From contig CM054177.1 in assembly GCA_028829895.1 (NCBI GenBank), forward strand, positions 50,100,164 to 50,164,163: a stretch of DNA of 64,000 bases, given 5' to 3'. The DNA comes from Sinotaia quadrata (Eukaryota; Mollusca; Gastropoda; Architaenioglossa; Viviparidae). A program made the position numbers and the translations under genes. The notes under the pieces are model-generated. The model ran no database searches. It was not told the DNA's origin and saw nothing but the letters and a program-made list of their open reading frames with translations. Of the stretch, positions 1 through 12,365 are shown piece after piece (positions within the stretch are counted from its first letter, which is position 1; the number at the start of each line of letters is the position of its first letter).

Positions 1-493
1 GAGATTCATTACATGCTTTCTGTAGGGAATATGTGTTAATCAACTGTATACTTTATTTGGGGAGATTCATTACATGCTTTCTGTAGGGAATATGTGTTAA
101 TCAAATCATATTTAATTTGTAATAAGTATTATATGCAAGAATGTAGAAAGAGTGAATTAAATATTATTGTGTCATTTTATCATATGCTAATTAAGAAATT
201 TTATAAGCGTTCATTTCCCTTGCCAATAAGCCTAATAGGTGTGGCCAGATTTATATTTAGACAATGGCAAATATATGCACTCTCATTGATTCCAGACCTT
301 TGACTTGAACGAATAAAATTGATTACTGTTTATATTTTGCAATTAATGCTTTGCAACTATTTCTTATTCATTTTGTCCCACTAATTATTTTTTATAGTAT
401 TAAATGAAATAGTTGAATTTGTATTTTCTGATTGTTTTTGTGACTTAGACTTTGTGTTTGTAGTGTCCACGTGACGTTCCATGTGCTAAAATT
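1..493 (+). repeat. Duplicated block, copy 1 (with 61-bp tandem units)
   Basis: It begins with two 61-bp units (agattcattacatgctttct...) and continues with unique-looking AT-rich sequence to ccatgtgctaaaatt. The whole block recurs in direct orientation at 30118-30750 with about 95% identity by eye. It may be truncated by the window's left edge. Confidence 0.85.
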
Positions 494-671
494 AATGTTT
501 AGTAATTATGGAAATGAGCCGCAAACCATTGATAGGAATAGGAAGGTATCCCAACCCCCCCTCATATAGAAACATTCCTTACGCGCTGGGGCACTGGCAG
601 TTCTAGCGATTACAAAAAACAGGTTAAGGCTTACAAGATAGATAGATAGACAGACACGCACTTAGATAGAT

Positions 672-1150
672 AGTGTGACGCCAACGCCACTTAGTTAATG
701 ATGATTATTATTATTAATTAATCATTCATAACTAATTACAAGGATCATAATCTTAATTTATGTTATTAATAATTCTCCAGCAGACACCACTTGTCTCTCT
801 CACTTTGCGGATATGTGAGCGCTGTAAATGTTTTCTCTCTTCCACAACATTAAGATAACGTTTACAGTCACACAATATTCCGTAGATAGAAAACTTATTA
901 CTAAAGGATAAGACAAAACCGTCTTTAATCTATATTTAGCGAGCCCCTATCAACCAACTTTCTTTTCTAACATAAGGGCTAGAAAACATTTACAGTGCCT
1001 GTATATCCGCCAAGTGCGAGAGACGAGTGGTGTCTGTTGGAGGATCATTAATAAAATAATTTAAGATTCTCATCACTTGTAATTAGTTATGAAATATTAA
1101 TTAATAATAATAATAATCATTTTCATTCACTAATTGGTATGGCCAACACA
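672..1150. mobile_element. Foldback (long inverted repeat) element
   Basis: The left arm begins gtgacgccaacgccacttag and reads inward through tcataactaattacaag, caccacttgtctctc and tgtaaatgtt. The right arm from about 985 repeats these as the reverse complement and ends near ggccaacaca. The arms are about 150-170 bp with an unpaired centre. Single arms of the same family end the interspersed repeats at 8030-8300, 40075-40235 and 59900-60066. It looks like a non-autonomous DNA transposon (MITE or foldback). Confidence 0.72.
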
Positions 1151-1204
1151 CATAGTCATAATGTATACAGCCATACCATAAGAATTTTTTTTTTATAAAG
1201 TTAA

Positions 1205-1440
1205 TATTCAAGTATATTGCCTTTACTGTGGCATTAAGATACTTGACAAGGATGCATATTGTAATGTAATTTGACATGACTGTGCTACGGCATTACGATG
1301 CGTGTCAAGAGCGTGTATTGTAATGTGATTTGACTTCAATATACTAAAGCATTAATATACTTGGCAAGATTATAAGCTCTAAAGTGATTTGACGAGAATG
1401 AACTTTAAGGTATTTGGCAAAAGTGATTCTAGTGTTATTT
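1205..1440. repeat. Degenerate ~60-bp repeat, 3-4 copies
   Basis: The core attgtaatgtaatttgac alternates with cattaagatacttgacaag variants. The region 1451-2330 that follows is AT-rich with nothing recognised. Confidence 0.75.
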
Positions 1441-2330
1441 CAGTGCAAAACTGTCCTGGAGCAGACGACAGAATGCTCGACAACAAGCATCATTGAAGGA
1501 TAATCAGACATTTTAGAAGAAGAGAAGATTGAGCACAGTAACAGGACTTAATTAATTGTCGAAAGCATGTATTCATAAGTAGAATCCAAACTTGAATAAA
1601 CATGTATTGGTACACACCCCTGTACAATAAATGCTAGCTTGGGTATATGCTAAATTACAGCATTGTTAAAAAAAAAAAAGCAAGTTCTTCTACTTCTGTC
1701 GGATCGATGAGGTCAACAATGCAGTTTATGACTACTAAACACCAGCGGAGACTAAAATTAAAGGGCGGAAAGCGTGCATGACAACGACATAAGCACACAC
1801 TACAAACGAAAGCAACAACCACTCACGCTGCTCAGATATGGAAACCGACAACCGCGCACAAACTTCCTTTACCAGATCTAAGGAAACACTGGATCCGAAC
1901 TACAATTGTATCTCGGGTACAAAGGCTGGCACCAGACTCATCAGCCTGATACTGGAGCTCTGCAGCTGTCTCAAAGAAAAAATACACATGTGTCTGTGAG
2001 TATGAGCGTTCTTAGTTTAAACTAAATTAGGCATTAATTAAGAGAATTGTTTCGCCCCCCCTGTCCAGCTGTCGATATTGATGTACATTCAATTTATACA
2101 TTAAATAAAATAATTAAAGTGTTCTTGCTTAGCTAACATTTGAAACTGAGGATGTTAGTACTTTAAATTTATTCATGTTTGTTTTATAGTCAGCTTTCTT
2201 AGATTATAATTCTTCCCCGACACACAAACGAATAATTTAAAACGTAAGTCGTTTTAAATCTGAAAATAGTATCAAACGTATATATATTACTAACACCATG
2301 ACGCATATTAGTATATGTATGATCATAAAT

Positions 2331-2575
2331 TAGTATACACACACCCTCTTCTACCCCTGTACAAACACCCACTCACCCTCTCCTACACAGGTAAACACAC
2401 ATCCTCTCCTACACACGTACACACACTCTAATACAGACGTACGCAAGCACCCCCCCTATACACGTTCACACATACACACATACTCTTCTACACACGCACA
2501 GACAAACCCTCTCCTACACACATACACACACACACCCTCTTCTACACGTACACATAGCAAACACTGTATATGCGC
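2331..2575. repeat. Degenerate CA-rich repeat
   Basis: Variants of ctctcctacacacgtacaca recur about ten times. The region 2576-3215 shows nothing recognised. Confidence 0.75.
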
Positions 2576-3215
2576 ACAGAGCTTTTAGTGTTCATGTTGA
2601 CTTAGCTTTAACACCTACAGAAGCTCGTTGCCATAGACTGGAAAAAAACGCGACCTTATCTGTGGAGATATATGACAGAGACTTATTTTAACTCTGTAAA
2701 TGAAATGTGTTTTTGAAGACGTCTGGCTAATCGTTATCTATTAAGGTAAGTCGCGAGACTCGTTTGTTCTTGAGAGAACTGAGAGTTGTTATCAAAACTA
2801 CAACACAATTAAATACCTACAAAAGTAAACGTTCTTGACACTTTTGTTCACACTTGAATTCTTTATATTTAATTTCTTTCTGCCTTTTACAGTCTGAATT
2901 ATTGATTGTAATTATTTCTGATTGAAAAATAAAATTGATTATAATTTACGCACCAGAGACAGTAACTAATTTTCTTTCATTGATTAACCGCTTAATACTA
3001 ATTATAATTTTAAATTAAATTTATGGGTTGAATTACAGATTTTGATATTTACCTGAATGACCTTTAATGAAAATTATTTGTAATTTGTCAATACTTATCC
3101 GCTTAAAATATCTTGCAGGAACAATCATGAATTTTCAATAATGTGAGAAAAAGGCCAAAGAAGTACATTTGTCTAATTAGTACTTTTGACCGAGTGGTAC
3201 ATTTGACTTTAAAGA

Positions 3216-3494
3216 ATGGCAGAATCTGGCTCATCTAGCACCATCGAGCAAAGAAGCATTATCAAATTTTTAGTGAGAGAAAACGTAAAGTCAGATCAAA
3301 TTTACAAGAAACTAAAGGAAGAATTTAAAGAGCAAACTCTCTCTAAAAGCAGTTGTGACTTTTGGGTGGCTAAATACAAAGCAGGATGGACACACGTGGA
3401 CCGCCCGTCACGTGAAATTGCTGATGAGGTAAGCATGAATAATGATGTAACTGAAAAAGAAATTGCCTATAATTGGGACTATAAGAATTTATAA
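3216..3494 (+). pseudogene. Mariner/HTH_48-type transposase N-terminal fragment
   Basis: The 92-codon frame contains IEQRSIIKFLVRENVKSDQI, then YKKLKEEF and LSKSSCDFWVAKYKAGWTHV. This is the pattern of the HTH_48 domain found at the N-terminus of mariner/Mos1-like transposases (EQRxxIKFL...IxxRL...S-x-x-x-x-x-WV-x-x-FK-x-G). It stops after about 90 residues, and no DDE catalytic domain follows, since a 37-bp minisatellite begins at 3624. It is probably a truncated transposon remnant; a domesticated short HTH gene cannot be excluded. Confidence 0.6.
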
Positions 3495-3623
3495 CGGTGT
3501 CAGTAGACGTGGTAGTCCATTGAGAAAGAAATGTAGAATTCCAAATAACACTGCTCATAAAATAAATAGCTGAGGTAAGCACAAAGTCATCGTGCCGTTT
3601 TACTGTAATGCAGACAAAGGGAG

Positions 3624-3820
3624 TATACACCCGTCCGATCACCTTACACGTACATAAATATATACACCCGTCCGATCACCTTACACGTACATAAACATAT
3701 ACACCCGTCCGATCACCTTACACGTACATAAACATATACACCCGTCCGATCACCTTACACGTACATAAACATATACACCCGTCCGATCACCTTACACGTA
3801 CATAAATATATACACCTTGC
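3624..3820. repeat. 37-bp minisatellite, about 5 copies
   Basis: The unit is tatacacccgtccgatcacc plus ttacacgtacataaaca. It decays into related ~30-bp variants up to 3890. The region 3891-4689 contains nothing recognised. Confidence 0.93.
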
Positions 3821-4689
3821 CAAAACGCATACACCTGTATAAACATATACGCCCAGCCAAAATGCGTACACTTACATAAACATATACAAATTTCCTTACA
3901 ATGGAAGGCTGATTAACTTATTTGTGTACATGAAATATGCGTTTATCTGGTGTTAAGGCCGGCCGGCCATGCAATATTCTGTCGCCGCTGTACTCTGGGG
4001 TGACTTTGTAATAATGAATTATATAAAATATTAGTAATTAGTTGAGATACAAGACATCTACAAGTGTCGATGCAGGGTATGGGTCACTGGTTATATATGT
4101 ATATCTGCAATGTTATGCCGATATACTAGTACGCCGCCAAGTTGACTCAGGGCTCCCCCACTCAGTTATAAGCTGAGAATCGATTTTATGAAATGGATGT
4201 ACAACAATTATGGATAGACGAACAGAGAACAAGACGTAATCATTAGATTATCACTTCAGACTACGATAACAAACGATAGAAATTATTTTATACTAACAAA
4301 TACGCGAGATTAAAGAGATAATAACAAGAATTTTAAAGAAAAGTTAATAAGATTTAGAAAAATAAGTAATATATATTATGTCCTAGTTTTCATCATAATG
4401 CAGCATAGAGCAAGTTCAAGCCCGACTGTAGTCACGTTCGTGATCACAACATATCTGGATGTGCTGGAGTGACGTACAACACGCTGGTAGACATGACATC
4501 ACATCAGGAACAGATTCCAAATCCCACATTGAAATCAAAGATAGCATTCAAGATGAAACTAAAAACAAAACCAGAAACTCTGAAACACAAGCAATTGCAG
4601 ATTCTAAGTGTGTAAAGAGTGGTGACTCTTTTCATTTCTGATGCGTATCCCGCTAAGTGATTTTGCTGCAAATAGACACTTGTACATGC

Positions 4690-4858
4690 TTGGACTTATC
4701 AGGAGTCAGTGATATTTATGGACTTGTCAGGAGTCAGTGATATTTATAGAGTTATCAGGAGTCAATGATATTTTATGAAGTTGTCAGCAGTCAGTGATAT
4801 TTACGGACTTATCAGGAGTCAGTGATATTTATGAAGTCGTCAGGAGTCAGTGATACTT
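4690..4858. repeat. 28-bp minisatellite, about 6 copies
   Basis: The unit is gacttatcaggagtcagtga plus tatttatg. The region 4870-5930 has a short GT run (5041-5098) and no credible gene. Confidence 0.9.
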
Positions 4859-5930
4859 TTATATTTTATTAATGTTGTTATTGTGTGCTTAAGATGGCTA
4901 GAGAAGTTTGTAGAAAATATGTATTTGTGCGTCAATGTTGGTGATGTGAGTGTGCATGTTCAATTCTTAAATCTGAGATCTTCGAGATAATCATTACCAA
5001 TACCCAGAGTGTGTACTCTTCCTTCTTTATTGATATATATGCGTGTGTGTGTGTGTGTGTGCATGTGTGGTGTATGTGTATGTGTACGTGTGTGTATATG
5101 CAGTAAAATCATGAATCATAACTGTCTTTACAGTGGAATATCAAATCTAACTTCCTGTTAAATGATTTTTCTGTAAATTCTCTAATGCCTACGTTCCAGT
5201 GAACTGAATGGTGACCACATTCAATATTATTCACACGATTTTTAAACAAGAAATTTATTGAGACTCATGTTCATTTTCAGCTTAGAATACTTGATTTTTA
5301 ACTGCTACACACATCTTAAAACATAATGTAATTTGATTTTCGTCGTTTTATCGGATCCAGGTTAACTACCATCATGCACCTTTCCACTCTACATCTGTTT
5401 CAAACTTTTAAAATTGTAACAGTTCACGAAATCCCCCCCCCCCCTTTCCTTCGCTTTGTTTCGTTCTGTCTTCATTGTATTAGTTTATACTTTCGTCCTG
5501 TCGTCATTGTATTACTTTATACTTTCGTTCGAGATCAGATATATGCACAGATAAATTTAAATTTATTAACAGAAAGAAAAGTCTCGATCAAGAAATTCAG
5601 TCCGATACAAAGTGAAACATTCTAAACATTTTTCTGCTATCGGACAACAAACAATGAGGAAGGTATATCATGCACTAAAACGTATCGTACAGCTTACGGA
5701 AACACTACAAATTTTATTAGCAATGGTGAAGGAAAGAATCCACCAGTCGATAGATAATTGTCAGCTAAATCACTTGTACAATATAAAAATACGCCCGAGA
5801 CCAAAACTAATATATATACACGTTTTTTTTATTAGGAAGAACTTATATACATATATTTAACCAGTTTCTAATCTGTCTGAGCTGTTACCCCATTGCTACA
5901 CAATCTGAACCGTAGGTCGACTGCTGTCAG

Positions 5931-6200
5931 TTTGATAATTAGCTTGAGCTGTAGTCAGTTACTAATCAGTTTGAGCTGTAGCCAGTTGCTATTCAGCTTG
6001 AGCTGTAGTCAGTTGCTAATCAGTTTGAGCTGTAGTCAGTTGCTAATCAGTTTGAGCTGTAGTCAGTTGCTAATCAGTTTGAGCTGTAGTCAGTTGCTAA
6101 TCAGTTTGAGCTGTAGTCAGTTGCTAATCAGTTTGAGCTGTAGTCAGTTGCTAATCAGTTTGAGCTGTAGTCAGTTGCTAATCAGTTTGAGCTGTAGCTA
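5931..6200. repeat. 27-bp minisatellite, about 10 copies
   Basis: The unit is ttgctaatcagtttgagctg plus tagtcag. It gives an open frame of ~100 codons of SLSCSQLLI repeats, which I take as non-coding. A looser repeat of acatgttaacatattacaag follows at 6290-6560. Confidence 0.95.
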
Positions 6201-6572
6201 ATGCACTTTGGTGGGCGACTAGATCAACTGGAACTGATTATATAAAGAGGGGCAGTATTGGACTTCAGTTTCTGCTAAAGACATAGATAATCATTAAGAA
6301 ACATATTAACAAGTAACGTACATGTTAACATATTACAAGTACTATCTAACTTAGTTGAAAATCTAAATAACATGTATAAAATAATTTACAAGTACAATCA
6401 AACTTACATATACAATCTAATTTACATGTTAACTAACACATTACAAGAACGATCTAACTTACACATTAAAATATTACAAGAACAGCCTGACTTACATGTT
6501 CAATCTAACTGGCATTTTAACATATTACAAATGCAATCTAACTTTAGAAGTTCAATCTTACATGCTAACTGT

Positions 6573-8300
6573 AGTGAATAAATTTGCATATTCCTATTTC
6601 AATACTTAATTGTTATATAAATTGTTAATTGTCGAAGTGACTCGACCTTGGGCATTCCTTTTGATGATATGTTTGTAAGTGTCAGAGTTGAAGTAAACAA
6701 CCCGAGTTGAGAAAATGCTAGAAATTGCTGATGCAATCAATGCCAACCAGTTCCAACTGGGTGAGTAGATTTTATTATCCAATGGTTATGATGTACGAGA
6801 ACGAGACAAGCCAATGTGCCGTTTACATGTCATAGAAAATTCTGTTGTTTAATCACTTGAATCTGGTGTGGCAAGAAGTCCAGTCATAAAAGGCAGCCAT
6901 TAGCTTAATGGCGAATTAACAAGGAGATTGAGAGAGAAGGGACTTAGAAATATATCAAGCATTTGTGCTACTGATATGTTATATTTGAGTTTTATGTGTA
7001 TATGTATTATGTGAGTAGACTATTATTTCTACAAATTGTGAACTATGATACTTATATGTAGTATGTTTAGCACTTGACATTGTTGCTAGTGAATCTATTC
7101 ATGAACTATTATGCTATATTTATTCTGCTCTATGCATGTTTCAGGATAATAAATACTGTTGTAGGAAACTATAAGTTGAGACTTGAATGTAAGAAAGAAT
7201 GAAGTTAAAATGGAATGATCTGGATATTAGCATGTGTTCCCTAATAATATTTTACAGGGATAAAGCAGTATTTCGTTGTTTTATTTGAATCTCATGGTTT
7301 ACGTGATTATAAACCAGTACGACCTTGGTGGACGCGAGAAGTATCTACTACAGTGTAAAAGTGTAAAGAATACACTACACTCCATTGATGTATAATGGCA
7401 AGGTATACAGACTATATCGAGCAATTTCTGGTACAAGGAAGTTACTGAAAATTGCTACAATTGTTGCTCTACTTGAGGGAGCTAATACAGTGAAGGAATA
7501 CCCAGGTTAACTCGAGAGAATAGCAGCGAATTAGTGTTCTATAACGTGAGGAGGGAATTACATGGAGTTGACAGAAGTAGTGTGAACAATAAACTTGTGG
7601 CTTTGTTACAAAAATTGTGTGAAAGACTATTGAAAAAGCAATTAAATCAGGTTATGTACAAACTATTATGGCTTATCTGTAATAACTCCATTTCTGTTCT
7701 CTGAACTATCCTGTGATTTATATTGACATTAAATTGTAGAGTTGTGTTTTAGGATATAAGACTGTATAGATATTAAAATTATTCGAACGTGGTTTTGTGG
7801 AAATATTGATGTCAAGTAATCATTTTTATTGTATTTGTTATATGTATATTTGATTGTTAATTTAATAAAATTATTGACCTTCTTACACATATAGATAACC
7901 TTTTGTTGGAGAAGAAAGTGGATGGTTGGAGGGCTTGCTAAATATAGATAAAAGACGAATTTGTCTTCTCCTTTAGTAATAAATTTTCCACCTATGGAAA
8001 TATTGTGCGACAGTAAATGTTTATCTTTAATGTTGTGGAAGAGAGAAATCATTTACAGCGTCTGCATATCCACCAAGTGAGAGAGACGAGTGGTGTCTTC
8101 TGGAGAATTATTGATAACATAAAGTAAGACTGTCATCATTTGTAATTAGTTATGGGTGATTAATTAATAATAATCGTAATCATTAACTAGGCGGCTGCTG
8201 GAGAATTATTAATAACATACATTAAGATTCTCAATACTTGTAATTAGTTATGAATGAATAATTAATTATTAATAACAATAATCATTAAGTGGCATTGACG
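6573..8300 (+). mobile_element. 1.7-kb interspersed repeat, full copy 1
   Basis: This aligns along its length with 58474-60066. Both begin near gtg(g)a(g)taaatttgc and share gtcgaagtgacycgacc, gagttgagaaaatgctagaa and the block before ttgacattaaattgtag. Both finish in the foldback-arm sequence (ttgtaattagttatg...ttaattaataat). Here the end is duplicated in tandem (~8075-8180 and ~8195-8300). No open frame longer than 110 codons occurs, so it is non-autonomous. Its class is unknown. Confidence 0.75.
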
Positions 8301-9644
8301 TCACAACTCCAAAACATGAAATCGCACGCAACATGATAGTACATACAGTAACACATTTACAAAAGAGAAACATATATAAAATAAAATGGATCTTGATAAG
8401 CAAATGAACATTGACAGTATGACCTACTTTGCCTCAGGAATGTTGAATATAAGCTTTGTTGATAAGCACAAGTGTCTAGCAGGAATGCATACTTATGTGA
8501 AAGTACACAAGTAGCTAGTGTTGAAACCCAAACTGAAACTTGACAAAGAGAAGAGTGTATTATATTCTTTTATAAACACAAAAGCAGTAAAAGCTGTGAA
8601 GACGTTGACTGACATAATCTGAGTTTTGAGAATAATCCTTGCCACCTGTTGACAAAATATTATATCATGGAAAAGTTGTCAGAGTAAGCACGGAATAATG
8701 CAATTGTAAAACCACTGTCGCTTATCTAAAGCTCTTTATTGATCACCAGGATACAAAGCACTATAAATATTGTAGTTCAGTTCTTGCCCACATGAGATTT
8801 CAAGGTGGGTGGTGGAAAACAAATTACTTCACTTCACTCCTGCAGTCAAGAACGCCACAATTAGATTTTCATCACAGTTTAATGCATTCTTTGAAACATT
8901 ATGTTACAAGTAAATAATGAGTCAAACTTTTCAAATAAACAATTGAGCATCTTATGTAAACTAAAATGCACTTTTCCCCTAGATAAATCGTACAGAAATC
9001 AACAACTCTACAGAGAATAATTAAATGAGGCTTTGACGTTTTGTTGGAAGATAAGCAAGATGTTAATTCACCACCCCATTGGGCCGCCCATAATCTTAGG
9101 CTAATCCCCAAAACACACATTCTGGCTGGCCACTCGTGTTAGAAAGATGAATAATAGATAATGTAAAATAGAAGAGTGATTGTCCTAGAAGATAGCGCGA
9201 GTTCCCCGCCCCCCCCCCCCCCCAGATACATACAGCCAGGATAGTAAGTAAAGTAAAAAGTAAGACAAACTACAACATATAACATGTAAGTGAGTCATGC
9301 TAACACGAGTGCTTTAAGTATCAACAATAATTGTATTCAACAAGAAATAGCATAAGACAGCTTGGTTACATATAGCGAATCATTCAACAGTTACAATTAG
9401 TGTTAATAAATGTTTATAGTCATAATTATGACCTTATGCTGTTGTAAGAAAATGCTCGTGTTGAGTCGTATGGCAGGCACTAGTAGTTATTTGGTTCATT
9501 CGTATGAGCGAACTATAAATGAGATTATAAGTGAACACTGAATGTTTCTGAATGAACTCTAAGAGTACTTTGATGAAAGTTCCAGTGAATTCGAGTATGA
9601 CTTGACCTAAACTGTGTGGTTGTTAACTTTATAATTACGTAACT
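8301..9644. other. No gene recognised
   Basis: AT-rich DNA with a C homopolymer at about 9208-9224. Short open frames show no homology or repeated pattern. Confidence 0.5.
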
Positions 9645-10040
9645 TTTGGATCTTCTGATGAGTTGTCTATGATCTCAATAAATGTCATAGCAGATCTCCT
9701 GAGTCGTCTAGGATCTCAATAAATGTCATAGTAGATCTCCTGATGAGTCGTCTAGGATCTCAATAAATGTCATAGCAGATCTCCTGATGAGTCGTCTAGG
9801 ATCTCAATAAATGTCATAGCAGATCTCCTGATGAGTCATCTAGGATCTCAATAAATGTCATAGCAGATCTCCTGATGAGTCGTCTAGGATCTCAATAAAT
9901 GTCATAGCAGATCTCCTGATGAGTCATCTAGGATCCCAATAAATGTTATAGCAGATCTCCTGATGAGTCGTCTAGGATCTCAGTAAATGTCATAGCAGAT
10001 CTCCTGATGAGTCTAGGATCTCAGTAAATGTCATAGCAGG
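9645..10040. repeat. 44-bp minisatellite, about 9 copies
   Basis: The unit is agatctcctgatgagtcgtc plus taggatctcaataaatgtca and tagc. It is close to uniform, with a few deletions of tgat. The following 10041-10480 has nothing recognised. Confidence 0.95.
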
Positions 10041-10484
10041 TGCACATATAATGAACTGAATTGGTCCTTGGCATGTTGGTCATTCTACTCTGGTGTTGCA
10101 TTGTGGTACAATACTCATCAAAGTCAATATCCAAGATAATTTGGTTTTGTTCTGGCTTTGTTTCATAGCTCAACACTTGTCAATTAACGTCTCAGATAAG
10201 GTAAATGGCGATCTATCAGGAAGAAAATACACATGGGCTAAAAAATAATCCTTGTGTTCTCTGACAGAATAGTCTTACATGGCCATCATACATTTTAAAT
10301 ATCATAAACGAAATATAACAATATAAAGTATGTTAATGTCAAAAGATAGGCAAGCAAAAAACACATACCTTCGGCAGTAACATAGAGGATGATTTTCTGC
10401 AATGTTGATAAGTGGAATTAAGGTTTAGTAATATTATTGCTAACCTATTAATACCAGGAGCCAAAATACGTGTTGCCTCAATGA

Positions 10485-10710
10485 TAGTTGCATTCAACCG
10501 ACAATTTACAGGTGGGCTTCTTGCACATTTGCTTACGTGGCTCAACTGCACTTTGATTGGTTAAATTTAGTGAGTTGTCTGGAACATTCAGATATGTTTC
10601 CAGCCTGAGGATAAGGGTCAGCCTTTCTAGAAGGTAGGTTTACATTTAGTCTATTTTTAGAGGGGGGATGGGTGTAAGCTACTTAAACCATAATGTGAAA
10701 GTGGCAACAC
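10485..10710 (+). repeat. 230-bp interspersed repeat, copy 1
   Basis: This aligns with 28215-28440 in the same orientation (aatttacaggtg, tgcactttgatt, ttagtgagttgtctggaaca, gaaggtaggtttaca). It lies just upstream of gene 1's first seen exon. Confidence 0.75.
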
Positions 10711-10798
10711 TGAATTTTTAATTATTTAGTACATTTTATTAACTCCAACAACGAGACTATTTTTGTATAAATGAATAAAATGCTGCTTAATTGTGCAG

Positions 10799-10897
10799 TT
10801 GTCCCAGCCAAATGAAGGATATGTAACACCGCATCCGCCAGATGTGGCATCAACATTCGAGAGACAGTTCAGTCATGTCGATATGCGAGCTGAAGTA
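10799..10897 (+). CDS. Gene 1 lead exon (Pro-rich, F-x-x-V-D motif)
   Basis: This is a 33-codon exon in phase 0 at both ends, with acceptor ttgtgcag and donor gtaagc. The peptide contains YVTPHPPDV and ends in FSHVDMRAEV. It aligns with the equivalent exons of gene 2 (PLPSPP...ANFVDIDNN) and gene 3 (PKPSPP...KNFVNVDDP). KY/hillarin proteins have an F-x-x-I-D motif just before the transglutaminase-like core, and this exon supplies it. It has no ATG-initiated frame of its own, so its support comes from paralogue alignment and splice sites. Confidence 0.75.
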
Positions 10898-10974
10898 GTA
10901 AGCTGCAGTTTCATTTTAGTTTGGAAAGTAGATTATTCATAGATCCAGTGTTCCTGTTATACATTATATGTACG

Positions 10975-11225
10975 GCTTGATACTTTCATTACTGACACTT
11001 GAGACGTCACATGACAGAAACTTGATGTATTTCATGTCAGAGTTTTGAGACATCCCATGATTGAAACTTGACACATTTTGTGACGGAGTTTTCAAACATC
11101 CCATGACTGAATCTTGACGCATCTCATGATTGAATTTTGACACATCCCCTGACGAAACCTTTAGACATATCACGACGGAATGTGGAGACATCTCATGATT
11201 GAGTCTTAAGATGAAACATCTCATT
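10975..11225. repeat. Degenerate ~33-bp minisatellite
   Basis: Variants of catcccatgattgaaacttg plus acacattttgtga recur about 7 times in the first seen intron of gene 1. A 50-bp direct duplication (actgttcatactcattacat...) follows at 11437-11540. Confidence 0.8.
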
Positions 11226-11739
11226 TCTTGAATTCCAGTTTGTTTCTTGCGCCATGTTCTAACACATCCAGACTTTCTTTATCTTCACTAGATTCTTTCT
11301 CAGTCGAACAAGTTAACATCTTTACTCCTTACACATTCGGTGATTTTCTATCAAACATGGCCAATTTGCTTCGTTCATTCATAACTACACACCATTCTAA
11401 TTTCAGAGAAGGCAGACGAATAGAGAATTTCTTGATGACTGTTCATACTCATTACATGCTTTTTTAATCTGTGCCTACAAGACTAATTGACTGTTCATAC
11501 TCATTACATGCTCTTTTAATCACTGCCTACAAGACTAATTGACTGTGTAACACATTATATACAGAGGTAAGGACAAATCCATTTGTTTCCAACAGAATTA
11601 TTACAAGATTAGTTTTTAATACTAAAATTTAGTATCACAAGAGTGTGTATATTTTATGTTTTATGTATCTATATATTATTTTTTGTTGTCTCTAGAACTG
11701 ATTTTAAATTTATTTAACTGATCTTGTTGTTTACTGCAG

Positions 11740-11963
11740 TGTTCGGGTGAAACGAAGAAAACATTTGACGACCTCATCTCGTACCTTACCAAGGATTTAA
11801 CCTCAGACCTAGAAAAGGCGAGAATTATCTTTATGTGGATCTCGCATCAAAACTTTATTTTGAAACACGAAGATATAAAGGATGAGACAACTCCAGACGG
11901 ATTTATAAACTTGATCGCCTGGAATATATGTACCTTGGCTCAACTGTACACTTTTCTTTGCAG
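11740..11963 (+). CDS. Gene 1 exon: TG-like domain, N-terminal half
   Basis: The exon is 224 bp, with acceptor tttactgcag and donor CAG|gtaaac, and ends in phase 2. The peptide has TFDDLISYLTKDL and DLEKARIIFMWISH, which is the KY/transglutaminase-like signature (LxxYLT...EKaRaIFxWI). It ends with NICTLAQLYTFLCR. Aligned on the final L-C pair with the usual C-x-G-Y-A-x-L-F-x-x-L-C, the nucleophile position is Ile, although a Cys sits one residue later. The catalytic Cys is therefore absent or shifted. The same exon in genes 2 and 3 also ends in L-C-R. Confidence 0.85.
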
Positions 11964-11999
11964 GTAAACTCTTTAAATATACTCAAAGTCTTCATAGGT

Positions 12000-12365
12000 T
12001 TTAAACCATTTTTTACTTTGATTACACTGTGTTCTAAAGTCTTCATAAATCTTTAAAATATATTTTCCCTTGTATACAATGTGTTCTAAAGTCTTCATAA
12101 ATCTTTAAAATATATTTCCCCTTGTATACAATGTGTTCTAAAGTCTTCATAAATCTTTAAAATATTTTTCCCCTTGTATACAATGTGTTCTAAACTCTTC
12201 ATAAATCTTTAAAATATCTTTCCCCTTGTATACAATGTGTTCTAAAGTCTTCATAAATCTTTAAAATATCTTTCCCCTTGTATACAATGTGTTCTAAACT
12301 CTTCATAAATCTTTAAAATATATTTCCCCTTGTATACAATGTGTTCTAAAGTCTTCATAAAACAT
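12000..12365. repeat. 52-bp minisatellite, about 7 copies (gene 1 intron)
   Basis: The unit contains gtcttcataaatctttaaaa and ccccttgtatacaatgtg and repeats head to tail starting about 35 bp after the exon donor. It has no coding content. Confidence 0.9.

Noticed and set aside
5893..6201. 102-codon frame of SLSCSQLLI repeats
   Set aside because: It is a 27-bp minisatellite with no homologous flanks; judged non-coding.
9645..10040. Regular ~44-bp array resembling a CRISPR at first sight
   Set aside because: The units are contiguous tandem copies with no unique spacers, and the organism is eukaryotic. The same reasoning applies to the other minisatellites.
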